DNA of 48,230 nt from Flavobacteriaceae bacterium (lineage in GTDB: Bacteria > Bacteroidota > Bacteroidia > Flavobacteriales > Flavobacteriaceae), in the NCBI GenBank assembly GCA_029248185.1, contig JAQWJV010000050.1:1-48230 (forward strand). The letters run 5' to 3'. The notes beneath the pieces were generated by a model. The model was given only the letters and a program-made list of their open reading frames with translations. It ran no database searches and was not told the origin of the DNA. A program made the translations under genes and the position numbers. Of this stretch, positions 1-7,814 are shown in pieces. The stretch's first letter is position 1, and every line of letters begins with the position of its first letter.

Positions 1-304
1 TTTCTTTTTCTGGGAGGGCCTCATAAATTTTTATTGATCGTTTTAGATAATCCAATGCAGCTGCATCTAATCCCATATTACTTAGAATTTCACCAATAGC
101 TCCAAAAGCTTGTTGAATTTCATTATTAGGCTTTGTATCTAAGACTATATTACTGAACTGGATTCCATATTCAAGTGCAAGAGTTGGATTAATTTGTTTA
201 TACTTGATAATCGAGTCTCTTAGTTGACTGCTATCTTGAGAATAAGCAAAACATATAGTTAGAAATATAAAAAGAAAGTATCTAAACAATTTTAGCTATT
301 TCAT
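1..304 (-). pseudogene. TPR protein, 5' end only, stop codon at codon 3
   Basis: The minus strand from 304 reads ATG AAA TAG, then stays open from 295 to the window edge. The residues after the stop form a hydrophobic signal peptide (FRYFLFIFLTICFAYSQ) followed by a helical, TPR-like region (ALDYLKRSIKIYEAL). The natural start would be the ATG at 302-304, so the TAG at 296-298 either kills the gene or forces a TTG start at 287-289 with a shorter signal. The protein probably belongs to the exported or membrane-anchored TPR regulators or sensors common in Bacteroidota, but the rest lies outside the window. A LuxR-type HTH tail of such a protein lies just upstream (1003-1230), so this may be one of a pair of paralogues. 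The TPR call is moderate and the start problem is directly visible. Confidence 0.5.
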
Positions 305-362
305 TAAATATAAGAATATCATAATAGATAACGAAAATATCAGAAGAATTTGAAAAAATTCT

Positions 363-515
363 CTAAAGTTCAATTCTAGCTTTTTTTTTTATAAAATTTT
401 CTTTTTCTTCATAGAATTCCTCTTTTGAATAAGTCCTCCCGTTAAAAAAAATTGATTTTACATTTTCAGGGAAATCTAATTCAAAAACGTGATTATGATT
501 ATACTGTTTGCTCAT
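363..515 (-). CDS. 50-residue hypothetical ORF
   Basis: A short minus-strand frame starts at ATG 513-515 and ends at TAG 363-365. It encodes 50 residues, highly charged, with a lysine-rich end. The body (DFPENVKSIFFNGRTYSKEE) has natural-looking composition and no low-complexity start. Ten consecutive A residues (T10 on plus at 381-390) encode the lysines near the C-terminus and could be a slippage site. I recognise no family. It sits among decayed fragments, so it may be a remnant rather than a working gene. Confidence 0.3.
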   Translation of the reverse strand: MSKQYNHNHVFELDFPENVKSIFFNGRTYSKEEFYEEKENFIKKKARIEL

Positions 516-692
516 AATTAATTATTTATAGACAAAACTACCCTTTTGATTGTGAAGGTTTTAATTATATGTTACTGCAAAATTACTGCGATTTGAATTT
601 TTTATTTTTAATTTATTGAAGAAAATTTTACTGCTTTCTGACACCCATGGTCACTTAGATAAAAAAATAATAGGCTATATTTCCAAGGCCGA

Positions 693-896
693 CTAAGTTT
701 GACATGCGCGAGAGTCTTCTTCACTTGCTGTTGACTGCTCAATAGAATTAAATTTAGTAGGAAGTCTGTTAATTATAAAAGCATCCTTTGATTTAATGTC
801 TTCAACGACAGAAGAAAAGAGTTGATCAGGAAGTAAGAAATACCCCCAAGTGACCACACTACCTTGAAAAAATAAAGTGCCGCTTGCAACAATAAA
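693..896 (-). pseudogene. unidentified remnant frame
   Basis: A 67-codon open stretch on the minus strand, closed by TAG at 693-695 and preceded in frame by TAG at 897-899. It has no ATG at its start. The composition looks protein-like: a hydrophobic beginning (FIVASGTLFFQGSVVTW) and a hydrophilic acidic tail. A further in-frame stop lies just upstream, so it reads as a broken 3' end of a lost gene. An overlapping ORF in another frame (773-970) starts with ATG but has no better support. No family recognised. Confidence 0.2.
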
Positions 897-1002
897 CTAA
901 AAAGCAAGAAAGATTGATGCCTATAAAAAGATATTATTCGCCCTAAAAGTTTGGATTTAGTTAAATACATAAAATAGCGTTTGACAAATTTTGACTTCGT
1001 TT

Positions 1003-1230
1003 TTAACCCATTTTCTTTCTAACCCCAGATCTTAGATTATCAAGAGTGCTTTTTGAAATATTCATTTGTTTGAGGACTTCTTCATTTGAAAAACCCATCC
1101 TCAAATACATGCACATCTTTAACTCACTATAGGTGAATTTTCCATAGTTGATAACCAAATTTTTTGTGAAATTTGGATAAGTTGTGGCGAAAATAATTTC
1201 AAATTGATGTTCTGTTTTCACGATACACAT
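1003..1230 (-). pseudogene. C-terminal LuxR-type HTH fragment of a TPR regulator
   Basis: The 75-residue frame consists of a short lead and a GerE/LuxR-like helix-turn-helix: FTYSELKMCMYLRMGFSNEE, then a recognition-helix region (NISKSTLDNLRSGVRKKMG). In Bacteroidota this module sits at the C-terminus of exported TPR proteins, where the sequence before the HTH carries an F-x-x-x-(Y/F)P-x-F motif. That motif is present here (FATTYPNF), with nothing left of the TPR and transmembrane parts. An in-frame TAG lies three codons before the ATG. It is either a stand-alone small DNA-binding protein or, more likely, the remaining tail of a deleted regulator. The HTH call is firm and the functional state is uncertain. 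Confidence 0.55.
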
Positions 1231-1525
1231 TAATAACTATACACGAAAGTATGTTGATGATTTGACAAATTCCAGTAAAAAGTAAGATTGAAGTAATAAT
1301 GTATTGATGTTTTTAATTGCACCACAGCCAGGGTAAAGCCAGAAAGTTTAAGGGTAGTTATACAGTGAAAATAAATGAGTTTATGTACTGAACAGTTAAC
1401 AGAATATATATTTGGAGTTTAGATATCTTCTGTTATGTTAAAGGAGATTTATGTCTGAATAATAATTGTGAAGTATTAATTCAGATCTTGTTTTTGGAGA
1501 AATCTAAATTATTTAGATCATTTAA
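1231..1525. other. intergenic stretch, nothing assigned
   Basis: AT-rich non-coding sequence between the HTH fragment and the 3' end of the symporter gene. I see no convincing hairpin terminator, RNA gene or ORF in it. Confidence 0.5.
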
Positions 1526-3067
1526 TTAATGAAATAAAACATGGACAATAATAAGGCTGATTAATAAAAATATGCCCAAAAATTTACTTCTTAATGAGGA
1601 AGTTACAATTAATCCTTTTAAAGAACTTATCCGACCTATATTTGAAATCAAAGCAATACACAGTCCACAAAAAATCACAAAGAAAGCCCTAACAAAATAA
1701 TTCATTTCAGGAAAAATATACTGAAGTAAAAAATTTAAGGGTAGGGTGAGGAAAAAGGCAACAAGAATTACTTTTTGCTTTGGCTTTACCAATAAAATAC
1801 CACTACATATTAAGACAACAATTCCACAATTGACATAATAACGAAGATTATTTAAAGTATGAGTGAAAGCAGAATTTGTATCTTCAAATTTTAGGTATAA
1901 TAAAACTAAACCCATTATCAAACCAGATATCAAACTAATTATTATAGCCTTTCTACCAGAATTTATTTTCTGCTCATCTGTAGCATTTTTATTAAAGTAC
2001 TTTGAATAAATATCAATAGACCAAAGAGTAGCTAATGAATTAAAAGTAGAGTCTACTGTACTCATTAATGAGGCAAATAATCCGCATAAAACTATTGCTT
2101 TGATCCCGACAGGTAAATAGGTTTTAACCAAGTAGGGAAAAGCTAAATCTGGATCTCCTAAGCTGTCACCAAGCATACCGTACAAAGCAATTCCAGGGAT
2201 TACAATTATAAAAGCCATTAGATATTTAATTAATCCTCCCAACATTAATCCTGATTGAGCATGTGCTAAATTTTTTGCTGCGATCGCTCGTTGCATTACT
2301 GTTTGATTAGCACACCAGTAATTGATATTTAAGAAGAAGAGTCCAAACAAATGAGTCCATGGAAGAGTTGGATGATCTGCAGCTAGGTGAAGATGCATTT
2401 TTTCGGGAGTCTTTATGTAGAGCTGCTCCCATCCACCCAATTGATTCAATGCTATATAACATACTATTGACCCACCAAATAATAATATTAAAAATTGAAT
2501 GATATCCGTTTTAACAACAGAACTAAGCCCACCAAAATATGTATAAATAGCAGAGAAAATTCCTAGAAATAAAATAAGTATTCCAATTCGAGTTACTCGA
2601 TCTTCGTGAATTAAAGAGAGTTCTTTACCAAAAACCATGTCTGCAGCATATGCCCCCCAAAACAAAGCTGCTCCTAATGTTACTGTTGAAAATAAAATTA
2701 TATTACTCAACGAATAAAAGAGTGCAATTTTTTCACCTAATCTATTTTTAATAAAATCTGTAATTGTAATGATTTTCTCTTTTAAAAAAAGGGGTACAAA
2801 AACAAAGCTAGCTATCAAAATTCCCTGAATCGCATTTATTTCTAGATTAGCTTGTGCTAAACCATAGAGATAAGCTGATCCCATCATCCCTAAAAATTGA
2901 TATCCATTTATATTTGTTGCTATGGTAGATAATGCGATGGAATACCATTTCAAGTTTCGATTACTTAAAAAGTAAGCCTCAGCGCTAGTGTTTTTATTTA
3001 CTTTCCCCCTTAAGGCAACACTCATTATAAGAATAAAATAAAAAAGAACTATTGCAAAATCTATCAT
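1526..3067 (-). CDS. sodium:solute symporter (SSS/SGLT family)
   Basis: A 513-residue polytopic inner-membrane protein with about 13-14 hydrophobic segments, the usual length of the SSS family. Family marks include the FGGLSSVVKTDIIQF stretch (about 178-192), the NQTVMQRAIAAKNLAHAQ stretch (about 254-271), and SLMSTVDSTFNS (333-344), which holds the Ser/Thr residues typical of the sodium site. It probably imports a small organic solute with sodium. The substrate cannot be read from sequence. Its start lies 4 bases after the stop of the SsuD-like gene (3072-4208), so the two are almost certainly co-transcribed. That suggests the transporter brings in the monooxygenase's substrate, perhaps an organosulfonate. 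Confidence 0.85.
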   Translation of the reverse strand: MIDFAIVLFYFILIMSVALRGKVNKNTSAEAYFLSNRNLKWYSIALSTIATNINGYQFLGMMGSAYLYGLAQANLEINAIQGILIASFVFVPLFLKEKIITITDFIKNRLGEKIALFYSLSNIILFSTVTLGAALFWGAYAADMVFGKELSLIHEDRVTRIGILILFLGIFSAIYTYFGGLSSVVKTDIIQFLILLFGGSIVCYIALNQLGGWEQLYIKTPEKMHLHLAADHPTLPWTHLFGLFFLNINYWCANQTVMQRAIAAKNLAHAQSGLMLGGLIKYLMAFIIVIPGIALYGMLGDSLGDPDLAFPYLVKTYLPVGIKAIVLCGLFASLMSTVDSTFNSLATLWSIDIYSKYFNKNATDEQKINSGRKAIIISLISGLIMGLVLLYLKFEDTNSAFTHTLNNLRYYVNCGIVVLICSGILLVKPKQKVILVAFFLTLPLNFLLQYIFPEMNYFVRAFFVIFCGLCIALISNIGRISSLKGLIVTSSLRSKFLGIFLLISLIIVHVLFH

Positions 3068-3071
3068 CTAA

Positions 3072-4208
3072 TTATATTCTTGGTCCCTTTCCTAGGGGAG
3101 TTTTTGGTTCTGTTTGTGGAACTCTGCCTAAAACTTCTGGGAGACTTATGTTTTTTAGTTTTGGCAGTACATACTTTGCAAATAATTCACATTCTTGTTG
3201 ATGTGGATATCCTGATAGGATAAAGGCATGGATTCCCATATCCATATAACACTTTAATTTATCATATACCTGGTCTGGATTTCCAACTATAGCGGCTCCA
3301 CACCCTGAACGTGCAAGACCGATTCCTGTCCATAAAAAGGGTTCCGCATAATAGTCTTGATCTGAAATGTTTCTTAAATTAGATTGCATTGATACTCCAA
3401 GAGATTTAGAGTCTTGTGCTCTATTTTTAATATCCTTTCCCAAATCCAAATCAAGTCTAGAAATCAAAGAATCTGCGTAAGATTTAGCCTCTTGTTCTGT
3501 TTCCCTAACTATAACATGAACTCGTAGTCCAAATTGTAAAGTGCGCTTGTATTTTACTGCTTTAGAACGCATATTAGAAATCATGTTCTGTAGTTTTACT
3601 TCAGTGTCAGGCCACATAAGATATACATCACAAAATTCTGCACAAAGTTCAACACCTTCGGGTGAATATCCTCCAAAATACAAAAGTGGACCTCCATTTT
3701 GCTGATATGGTTTCACTGGTTTAGATGGTAGCTTAAAGTTATAAAATGAACCTTTAAAATTTATTTCGTCTTGTGTCCAAGCTTGTTTTAAAATTTGAAT
3801 TACTTCTCTAGATCGAGCATAACGCTCTGAAGAAGGAAGTTTATCGCCAGGTAAATCAGAAGAAATAATATTAATTGTTAATCGTCCTTTTAAAATATGA
3901 TCTAAAGTCGCCAGCGTTCTTGCTAACATAGGAGGGTGAACTTCTCCACAACGGATCGCTGCTAAAAAATTAATTTTTTCAGTGATAGGAGCCATAGCAG
4001 CAACATAACTGAGGGTGTCTTGTCCTACCTGATAAGAAGAAGGACACAAAACATTTGAATAGCCGAGTTGATCTGCTGTTTTTACAATTTGTGAAGTATT
4101 TTCCCAACTACTCTTAAATTTAATGTCTCTTGCACCAAGAAATTCATCATCTCCATCACAAATGGGAGCAAACCAAGAAATTTCTGCTCCATTAATTATT
4201 TTACTCAT
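3072..4208 (-). CDS. SsuD-like FMNH2-dependent monooxygenase (LLM class)
   Basis: This 378-residue cytosolic enzyme matches the alkanesulfonate monooxygenase branch of the bacterial luciferase-like family in length (E. coli SsuD is 381) and across its length: ISWFAPICDGD at the N-terminus, INFLAAIRCGEVHPPMLART in the barrel, LTINIISSDLPGD, and LYFGGYSPEGVELCAE. Enzymes of this branch use FMNH2 and O2 to cleave a C-S bond, releasing sulfite and an aldehyde. They need a partner NAD(P)H:FMN reductase, and none is encoded nearby. The downstream symporter (1526-3067) is the only apparent partner. The substrate is unknown; an alkanesulfonate or a sulfosugar such as sulfoquinovose are both possible. 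Confidence 0.8.
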   Translation of the reverse strand: MSKIINGAEISWFAPICDGDDEFLGARDIKFKSSWENTSQIVKTADQLGYSNVLCPSSYQVGQDTLSYVAAMAPITEKINFLAAIRCGEVHPPMLARTLATLDHILKGRLTINIISSDLPGDKLPSSERYARSREVIQILKQAWTQDEINFKGSFYNFKLPSKPVKPYQQNGGPLLYFGGYSPEGVELCAEFCDVYLMWPDTEVKLQNMISNMRSKAVKYKRTLQFGLRVHVIVRETEQEAKSYADSLISRLDLDLGKDIKNRAQDSKSLGVSMQSNLRNISDQDYYAEPFLWTGIGLARSGCGAAIVGNPDQVYDKLKCYMDMGIHAFILSGYPHQQECELFAKYVLPKLKNISLPEVLGRVPQTEPKTPLGKGPRI

Positions 4209-4504
4209 TTGACTCTTCTATAGGGTTAAGGCATATTCCAAAATTTCAATTAAATAAGACTACTCGAGAGTTTTAATGATGAAATGTCATTGGAATTATT
4301 TGATTAATCATACTTCCAAGATATGAATAATAGGATGAAATCACAAAGGGAATGCTCACTTAGCCAAATAGCTGCCCCAAAAACGATATCCAATAAATAG
4401 AATGTTATTTACTATATACCAACACATAAGTATATGGATGATAAATCCACATATTATACTAGTATTTATACAGAGATAATGAATGAGTTTATAACGGGGA
4501 TTTT

Positions 4505-4666
4505 ATGCATTTTGCAGTTGGGACAATGGCTTTGATTAAATCAATAACCAAAATTCAAACCCATTCAAAAATAATTATTTCGTTAACTTTAGACTATTCC
4601 GTTTTCGCAATACTTTTTGGTTATGTTTTTAAAACTAACCCCTCTAATATAGAAAAGAAGGAATAA
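4505..4666 (+). pseudogene. possible DMT/EamA transporter C-terminal remnant
   Basis: A 53-codon plus-strand frame. The middle (LTLDYSVFAILFGYVF, then a polar NPSN turn) resembles the penultimate helix pair of EamA-type drug/metabolite transporters, where a Y-x-x-x-F-A-x-x-x-G-Y pattern is followed by G-E-x-P. The GE is replaced here by KT and the last helix is missing. The frame is open only from 4484 or so. Too short to be a working transporter. The family suggestion is weak. Confidence 0.22.
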
Positions 4667-4819
4667 AAACTAAAGCCAACAAATCATAAACTGCATTAAA
4701 ACCCAAATGCATCTGCAATGAGTAAAAGCATTATTAATGCAAATAAGAAAATGGATCAAAATACGATCACTTCTCAGCTCAGATATCTTTGAACGTGTTG
4801 ATTATTTGAATAAATAATA

Positions 4820-4854
4820 AAAGAAAAGCCCTCACATGCGGAGGGTATTTCTTT
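4820..4854 (-). terminator. Rho-independent terminator of the minus-strand uronate block
   Basis: A hairpin with arms AAAGAAA-a-GCCCTC and GAGGGT-a-TTTCTTT around a 7-base loop. Read on the minus strand it is followed by a T-rich tail (4825 down to about 4812). It lies about 120 bases beyond the stop of the DUF1080 gene at 4974 and fits as the end of that transcript. Confidence 0.7.
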
Positions 4855-4973
4855 CACTCCAATGGATAAATTAAATTCACTCTAACACATCGAAATCAGT
4901 GCCTTGAACTGAGATTCTAAACGATAGGGGCTTGTAAAAAGCAGCTAAAACTTAGACATCCATATAGGCAGCG

Positions 4974-5915
4974 CTATTGTGGAGTACGAATTGAAATATT
5001 TCTATACTCGACCGCTCCGTGATCTCCTTGCAACATAATTGGTCCGGGAGCCCCTTCATTGCTGTCTAAAGCACCTCCTGTGATCCCTGGGATGCTTTGA
5101 TCGTTGATGACCGTTTTACCATTAATCATGATGGTTACTCTTCGTCCAACTAGCGTAATGTCGAAAACTTGCCATTCTCCAGGTGGATTTGCAGCCATTT
5201 CATTCGGTGTTAAAAAACCATAAATAGCCCCAAAAAGAATTGAATTAGGGTCTTTACCATAACCGTCTTCAACCTGAACTTCATAACGTCCGCGCAGATA
5301 AATTCCCGAATTACTTCCTTTTGGATAACGAACCTCTAGATGCAATTGGAAATCTTCAAAAGTTTCATCGGTAACCAAATTACTTCCTGACGAAGTATTC
5401 TTTAAAACTCCGTCTTTTGCAATCCAATTGCTTTTATAAAGCTGATTTTCAGGATGCCATCCTTTAATGTTTTCACCATTAAAAAGAGATTTTGGTTTTC
5501 CGAAATTTACGGCCTCAGCTCTCACTAACTTGGGGGCTCTCACGCCCTCAAATGGATAGGCAATAGCATCACTTCCTAAAATAGTTCCTTTCAATTTTCC
5601 ATTCTCTAACTTTCCTGAGAAATGTAGATCTGTATTTCCATTCCATTGGGGTGGGATTGTAAAATCTATAATTCCATTGTGAAAATGTACTTCTGAAATC
5701 GGACGTGCACTCCCATTATATTCAACGAAATAACCTACTAAAGTACTTGACCCTGACAATACAACTTTAAGCCAAGATGGGGCAATATGATTTCCCATTT
5801 GAACATTTAAATCCCATTTTCCAATAATTGATTCTTTGTCTTGAGCTATAATATGATTACTAAACAAGAAAAACAGTACAATTAAGCGACTGCTGTTTTT
5901 AAGTGAATTTTTCAT
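4974..5915 (-). CDS. exported DUF1080 (3-keto-disaccharide hydrolase-like) protein
   Basis: 313 residues with a Sec signal peptide (about 1-24, ending FSNHIIAQ). Residues about 25-130 form a beta-rich N-terminal segment, and about 140-310 form the DUF1080 / PF06439 jelly-roll, with the family pattern LFNGENIKGWH, then the SGIYLRGRYEVQVED core and the closing GPIMLQGDHGAVEYRNI. PF06439 members of Bacteroidota have been shown to cleave 3-keto-glycosides made by Gfo/Idh dehydrogenases. That role here is inferred from family and context. It is the last gene of the minus-strand block, 35 bases after the DUF6503 gene and followed by the terminator at 4820-4854. It acts in the periplasm or outside the cell. 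Confidence 0.8.
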   Translation of the reverse strand: MKNSLKNSSRLIVLFFLFSNHIIAQDKESIIGKWDLNVQMGNHIAPSWLKVVLSGSSTLVGYFVEYNGSARPISEVHFHNGIIDFTIPPQWNGNTDLHFSGKLENGKLKGTILGSDAIAYPFEGVRAPKLVRAEAVNFGKPKSLFNGENIKGWHPENQLYKSNWIAKDGVLKNTSSGSNLVTDETFEDFQLHLEVRYPKGSNSGIYLRGRYEVQVEDGYGKDPNSILFGAIYGFLTPNEMAANPPGEWQVFDITLVGRRVTIMINGKTVINDQSIPGITGGALDSNEGAPGPIMLQGDHGAVEYRNISIRTPQ

Positions 5916-5950
5916 GTGTTTGATTTTAATAATTGATTAATTTATGAACC

Positions 5951-6664
5951 TTAATTGGATACACTAAGGTAATCTGTAGCTAAATATTTATTGTCTTTAT
6001 TGTAATACCAAGACCTATCTTTTGGCATTTTAATTCCATTTACCATTAACTCATTTTCCAAAACAATATACTCCCCATCATTCTTAGCCTCCTCATGAAA
6101 AAATTGATAGCGTCGAAGTTGATAGGTGTTTTTATCAAGATAAAAATACCACGTATCTCCTCCTGTTTCTGGTTCATAAGTTACTTTTAAAACCCAATAA
6201 GAAATACCATCAATTTCCTGCTCTAGCACGGAGTTAGCTAATCTTGTTCCTGGATCTTTTAGCTTCATTGGAAGTCCATACAAATAGGTGTAATAATCTT
6301 TATACATCGAAGCCCTTTCACAGCTAAGGCGATTCTTTTTGGCGATTGCTTCAGAAAAATCAGTAGTGCCATTGAAGGATAACAAACACTCTTGATTTTT
6401 AAGTTGAGAAATCAATTGGTTTCCCTCCACATCTACTGTTAAACGAAAAAAAGATTGATTAAAATCCAATTCAATTTTACTTTTACGGACAGGACGATTT
6501 GGACTTTTCATAGTAATAAAGAAGTTTCCCTTAAAACCATTCCATTTACCCTCAGGATCATGGTAAGCTATAGACCGATCCAATAAGTCTGAAGCAGTAA
6601 ACTCTTGTGCATAAGTTGCCATAAGGAGAAAAAAAACTGCAACTGAATAAATTATTTTTTTCAT
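5951..6664 (-). CDS. exported DUF6503-like protein
   Basis: 237 residues with a signal peptide (MKKIIYSVAVFFLLMATYAQ). The mature N-terminus LLDRSIAYHDPEGKW and the later DTWYFYLDKNTYQLRRYQF fit the DUF6503 family of Bacteroidota, whose beta-sheet fold recalls the lipoprotein carriers LolA/LolB. No catalytic motif is evident and the function is unknown. It sits between the PfkB kinase gene (39 bases upstream) and the DUF1080 gene (35 bases downstream) on the same strand, so it is probably part of that operon. A role in binding a lipid or hydrophobic glycoside in the periplasm is conceivable but unsupported. Confidence 0.65.
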   Translation of the reverse strand: MKKIIYSVAVFFLLMATYAQEFTASDLLDRSIAYHDPEGKWNGFKGNFFITMKSPNRPVRKSKIELDFNQSFFRLTVDVEGNQLISQLKNQECLLSFNGTTDFSEAIAKKNRLSCERASMYKDYYTYLYGLPMKLKDPGTRLANSVLEQEIDGISYWVLKVTYEPETGGDTWYFYLDKNTYQLRRYQFFHEEAKNDGEYIVLENELMVNGIKMPKDRSWYYNKDNKYLATDYLSVSN

Positions 6665-6703
6665 ATCTATGATATGATTGAAAATTAAATAAAATTAATT
6701 GAA

Positions 6704-7591
6704 TCAATCAGGGTGTACGAAAATTTTTAAATCTGATTTTGTAATTGTTGGATTTGCACCTTGGCTTGCCGCAACTAAAGCTCCCATTCCACAGGCATTA
6801 TTGAGGGTTGATTGAATGTCATCTCCCTCTACTAAGCCCAATACTAATGTAGCTAAAAAAGAATCGCCAGCACCTACCGTATCCACGACTTTAATTTTAT
6901 ATCCACTATTAAAATACCAGGTGCCAAAGTGTAACAAGACAGCTCCATGCATTCCGAGAGTAACACAAATAATTTGGGTCTTTGTTTTTTTGGCAATAAA
7001 CTCCATGTGCTGATTCAATGAATTAAAAGGAGATCCCATTTGTGTCGCAATGTCATACAATTCATCATCATTAAATTTGAGCATATCGGCAGCTTGCATC
7101 AATTCATTCAGTGTTTCCATGTCATAAAAAGGAGGGCGAAGATTCAAATCAAAAACACTAAATTTTGACACCTTTAAGAAGGATTGTAATGCCTTTTTTG
7201 AAGCTGCTCTTGCCGCCAAACTTCCAAAAACAAATGCTTCAGCATCTCGAACAGTCTTTATTGCAACTGCATTGGCTTCGATAAAGTCCCAAGCTGCATC
7301 TTCAGCCATTTCATATTGAGCAGAGCCTCCTTCATCTAAAGTTACAAACACCTTCCCTGTTTCATGTAAATGATCCTGTTGAATAAACGCTGATGACAAT
7401 CCTTGATTTTCTACTTGAATGAGTATTGCATTACCCAATTCGTCTTGACCAACTCGGCTAATGAATGACACTTTACCACCAAGACTAAAGAGTGTATTCG
7501 CTACATTGAAAGGTGCACCCCCCAACATTTTTCCAGTAGGAAACAAATCCCATAGAATTTCGCCAAAGCAAATTATGTTTTTAGCAGACAT
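6704..7591 (-). CDS. PfkB-family sugar kinase, fructokinase-like
   Basis: 295 residues, normal for ribokinase/PfkB enzymes. It has the N-terminal sugar-binding pattern CFGEILWDLFPTGKMLGGAP with the following FNVA, and the C-terminal anion-hole/catalytic signature VDTVGAGDSF, where the Asp is the catalytic base. ICVTLGMHGAVL is the typical strand before the nucleotide site. The overall look is closest to fructokinases, distinct from the 2-keto-3-deoxygluconate kinase at 16658. In this island it would phosphorylate a ketose released with the uronate, which is inference. An exact TAnnTTTG element at 7609-7616 suggests its own promoter, which would matter because the upstream neighbour is a gene remnant. 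Confidence 0.8.
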   Translation of the reverse strand: MSAKNIICFGEILWDLFPTGKMLGGAPFNVANTLFSLGGKVSFISRVGQDELGNAILIQVENQGLSSAFIQQDHLHETGKVFVTLDEGGSAQYEMAEDAAWDFIEANAVAIKTVRDAEAFVFGSLAARAASKKALQSFLKVSKFSVFDLNLRPPFYDMETLNELMQAADMLKFNDDELYDIATQMGSPFNSLNQHMEFIAKKTKTQIICVTLGMHGAVLLHFGTWYFNSGYKIKVVDTVGAGDSFLATLVLGLVEGDDIQSTLNNACGMGALVAASQGANPTITKSDLKIFVHPD

Positions 7592-7608
7592 TGAAATTAT
7601 TTAATATT

Positions 7609-7616
7609 CAAAAATA
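7609..7616 (-). promoter_or_regulatory. TAnnTTTG -7 element before the PfkB kinase gene
   Basis: The minus strand reads TATTTTTG, an exact match to the Bacteroidota -7 consensus, 17 bases before the kinase start at 7591. The -33 region is poor, so this is only a candidate. Confidence 0.35.
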
Positions 7617-7631
7617 TATTAATCTTTAAAC

Positions 7632-7814
7632 TTAAAGAAATTTAAAATTATAGGAAATGGAAACCAAAGCACCTCGCAAAACTGAAAGCTCGTAAGCTCC
7701 TAAAGGGCTACCTTTAAAAACATCGCCATCTTCTGAACCAAGACGTTGTGTGTAATAGATATTAAAGGGGTTTCGTCTACCATATAAATTGTAAACGGTA
7801 AAAGTCCAATCGCG
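7632..7814 (-). pseudogene. C-terminal end of a TonB-dependent receptor
   Basis: Sixty codons on the minus strand end with TAA at 7632-7634. They read like the last beta-strands of a TonB-dependent outer-membrane receptor: FTVYNLYGRRNPFNIYY, then LSVLRGALVSISYNFKF and an aromatic-rich terminus. An in-frame TAG at 7815-7817 and the loss of homology upstream mark a break point. The rest of the receptor, normally 700-1000 residues, is gone. The fragment abuts the ThuA fragment on the other strand, pointing to a single deletion through both genes. It shows that the island once had its own outer-membrane importer. Confidence 0.75.

Larger units (their letters stand above)
4209..4973. other. 765-base intergenic region with a remnant and a terminator
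   Basis: It separates the SsuD-like gene (starting at 4208, minus) from the end of the uronate minus-strand block (stop at 4974). It contains a plus-strand remnant frame at 4505-4666 and a terminator hairpin at 4820-4854. Otherwise I see no gene, RNA or repeat. Confidence 0.5.

Noticed and set aside
773-970. 65-residue minus-strand ORF with hydrophobic content
   Set aside because: It overlaps a different frame with better protein-like composition (693-896) and has no recognisable domain; probably chance.
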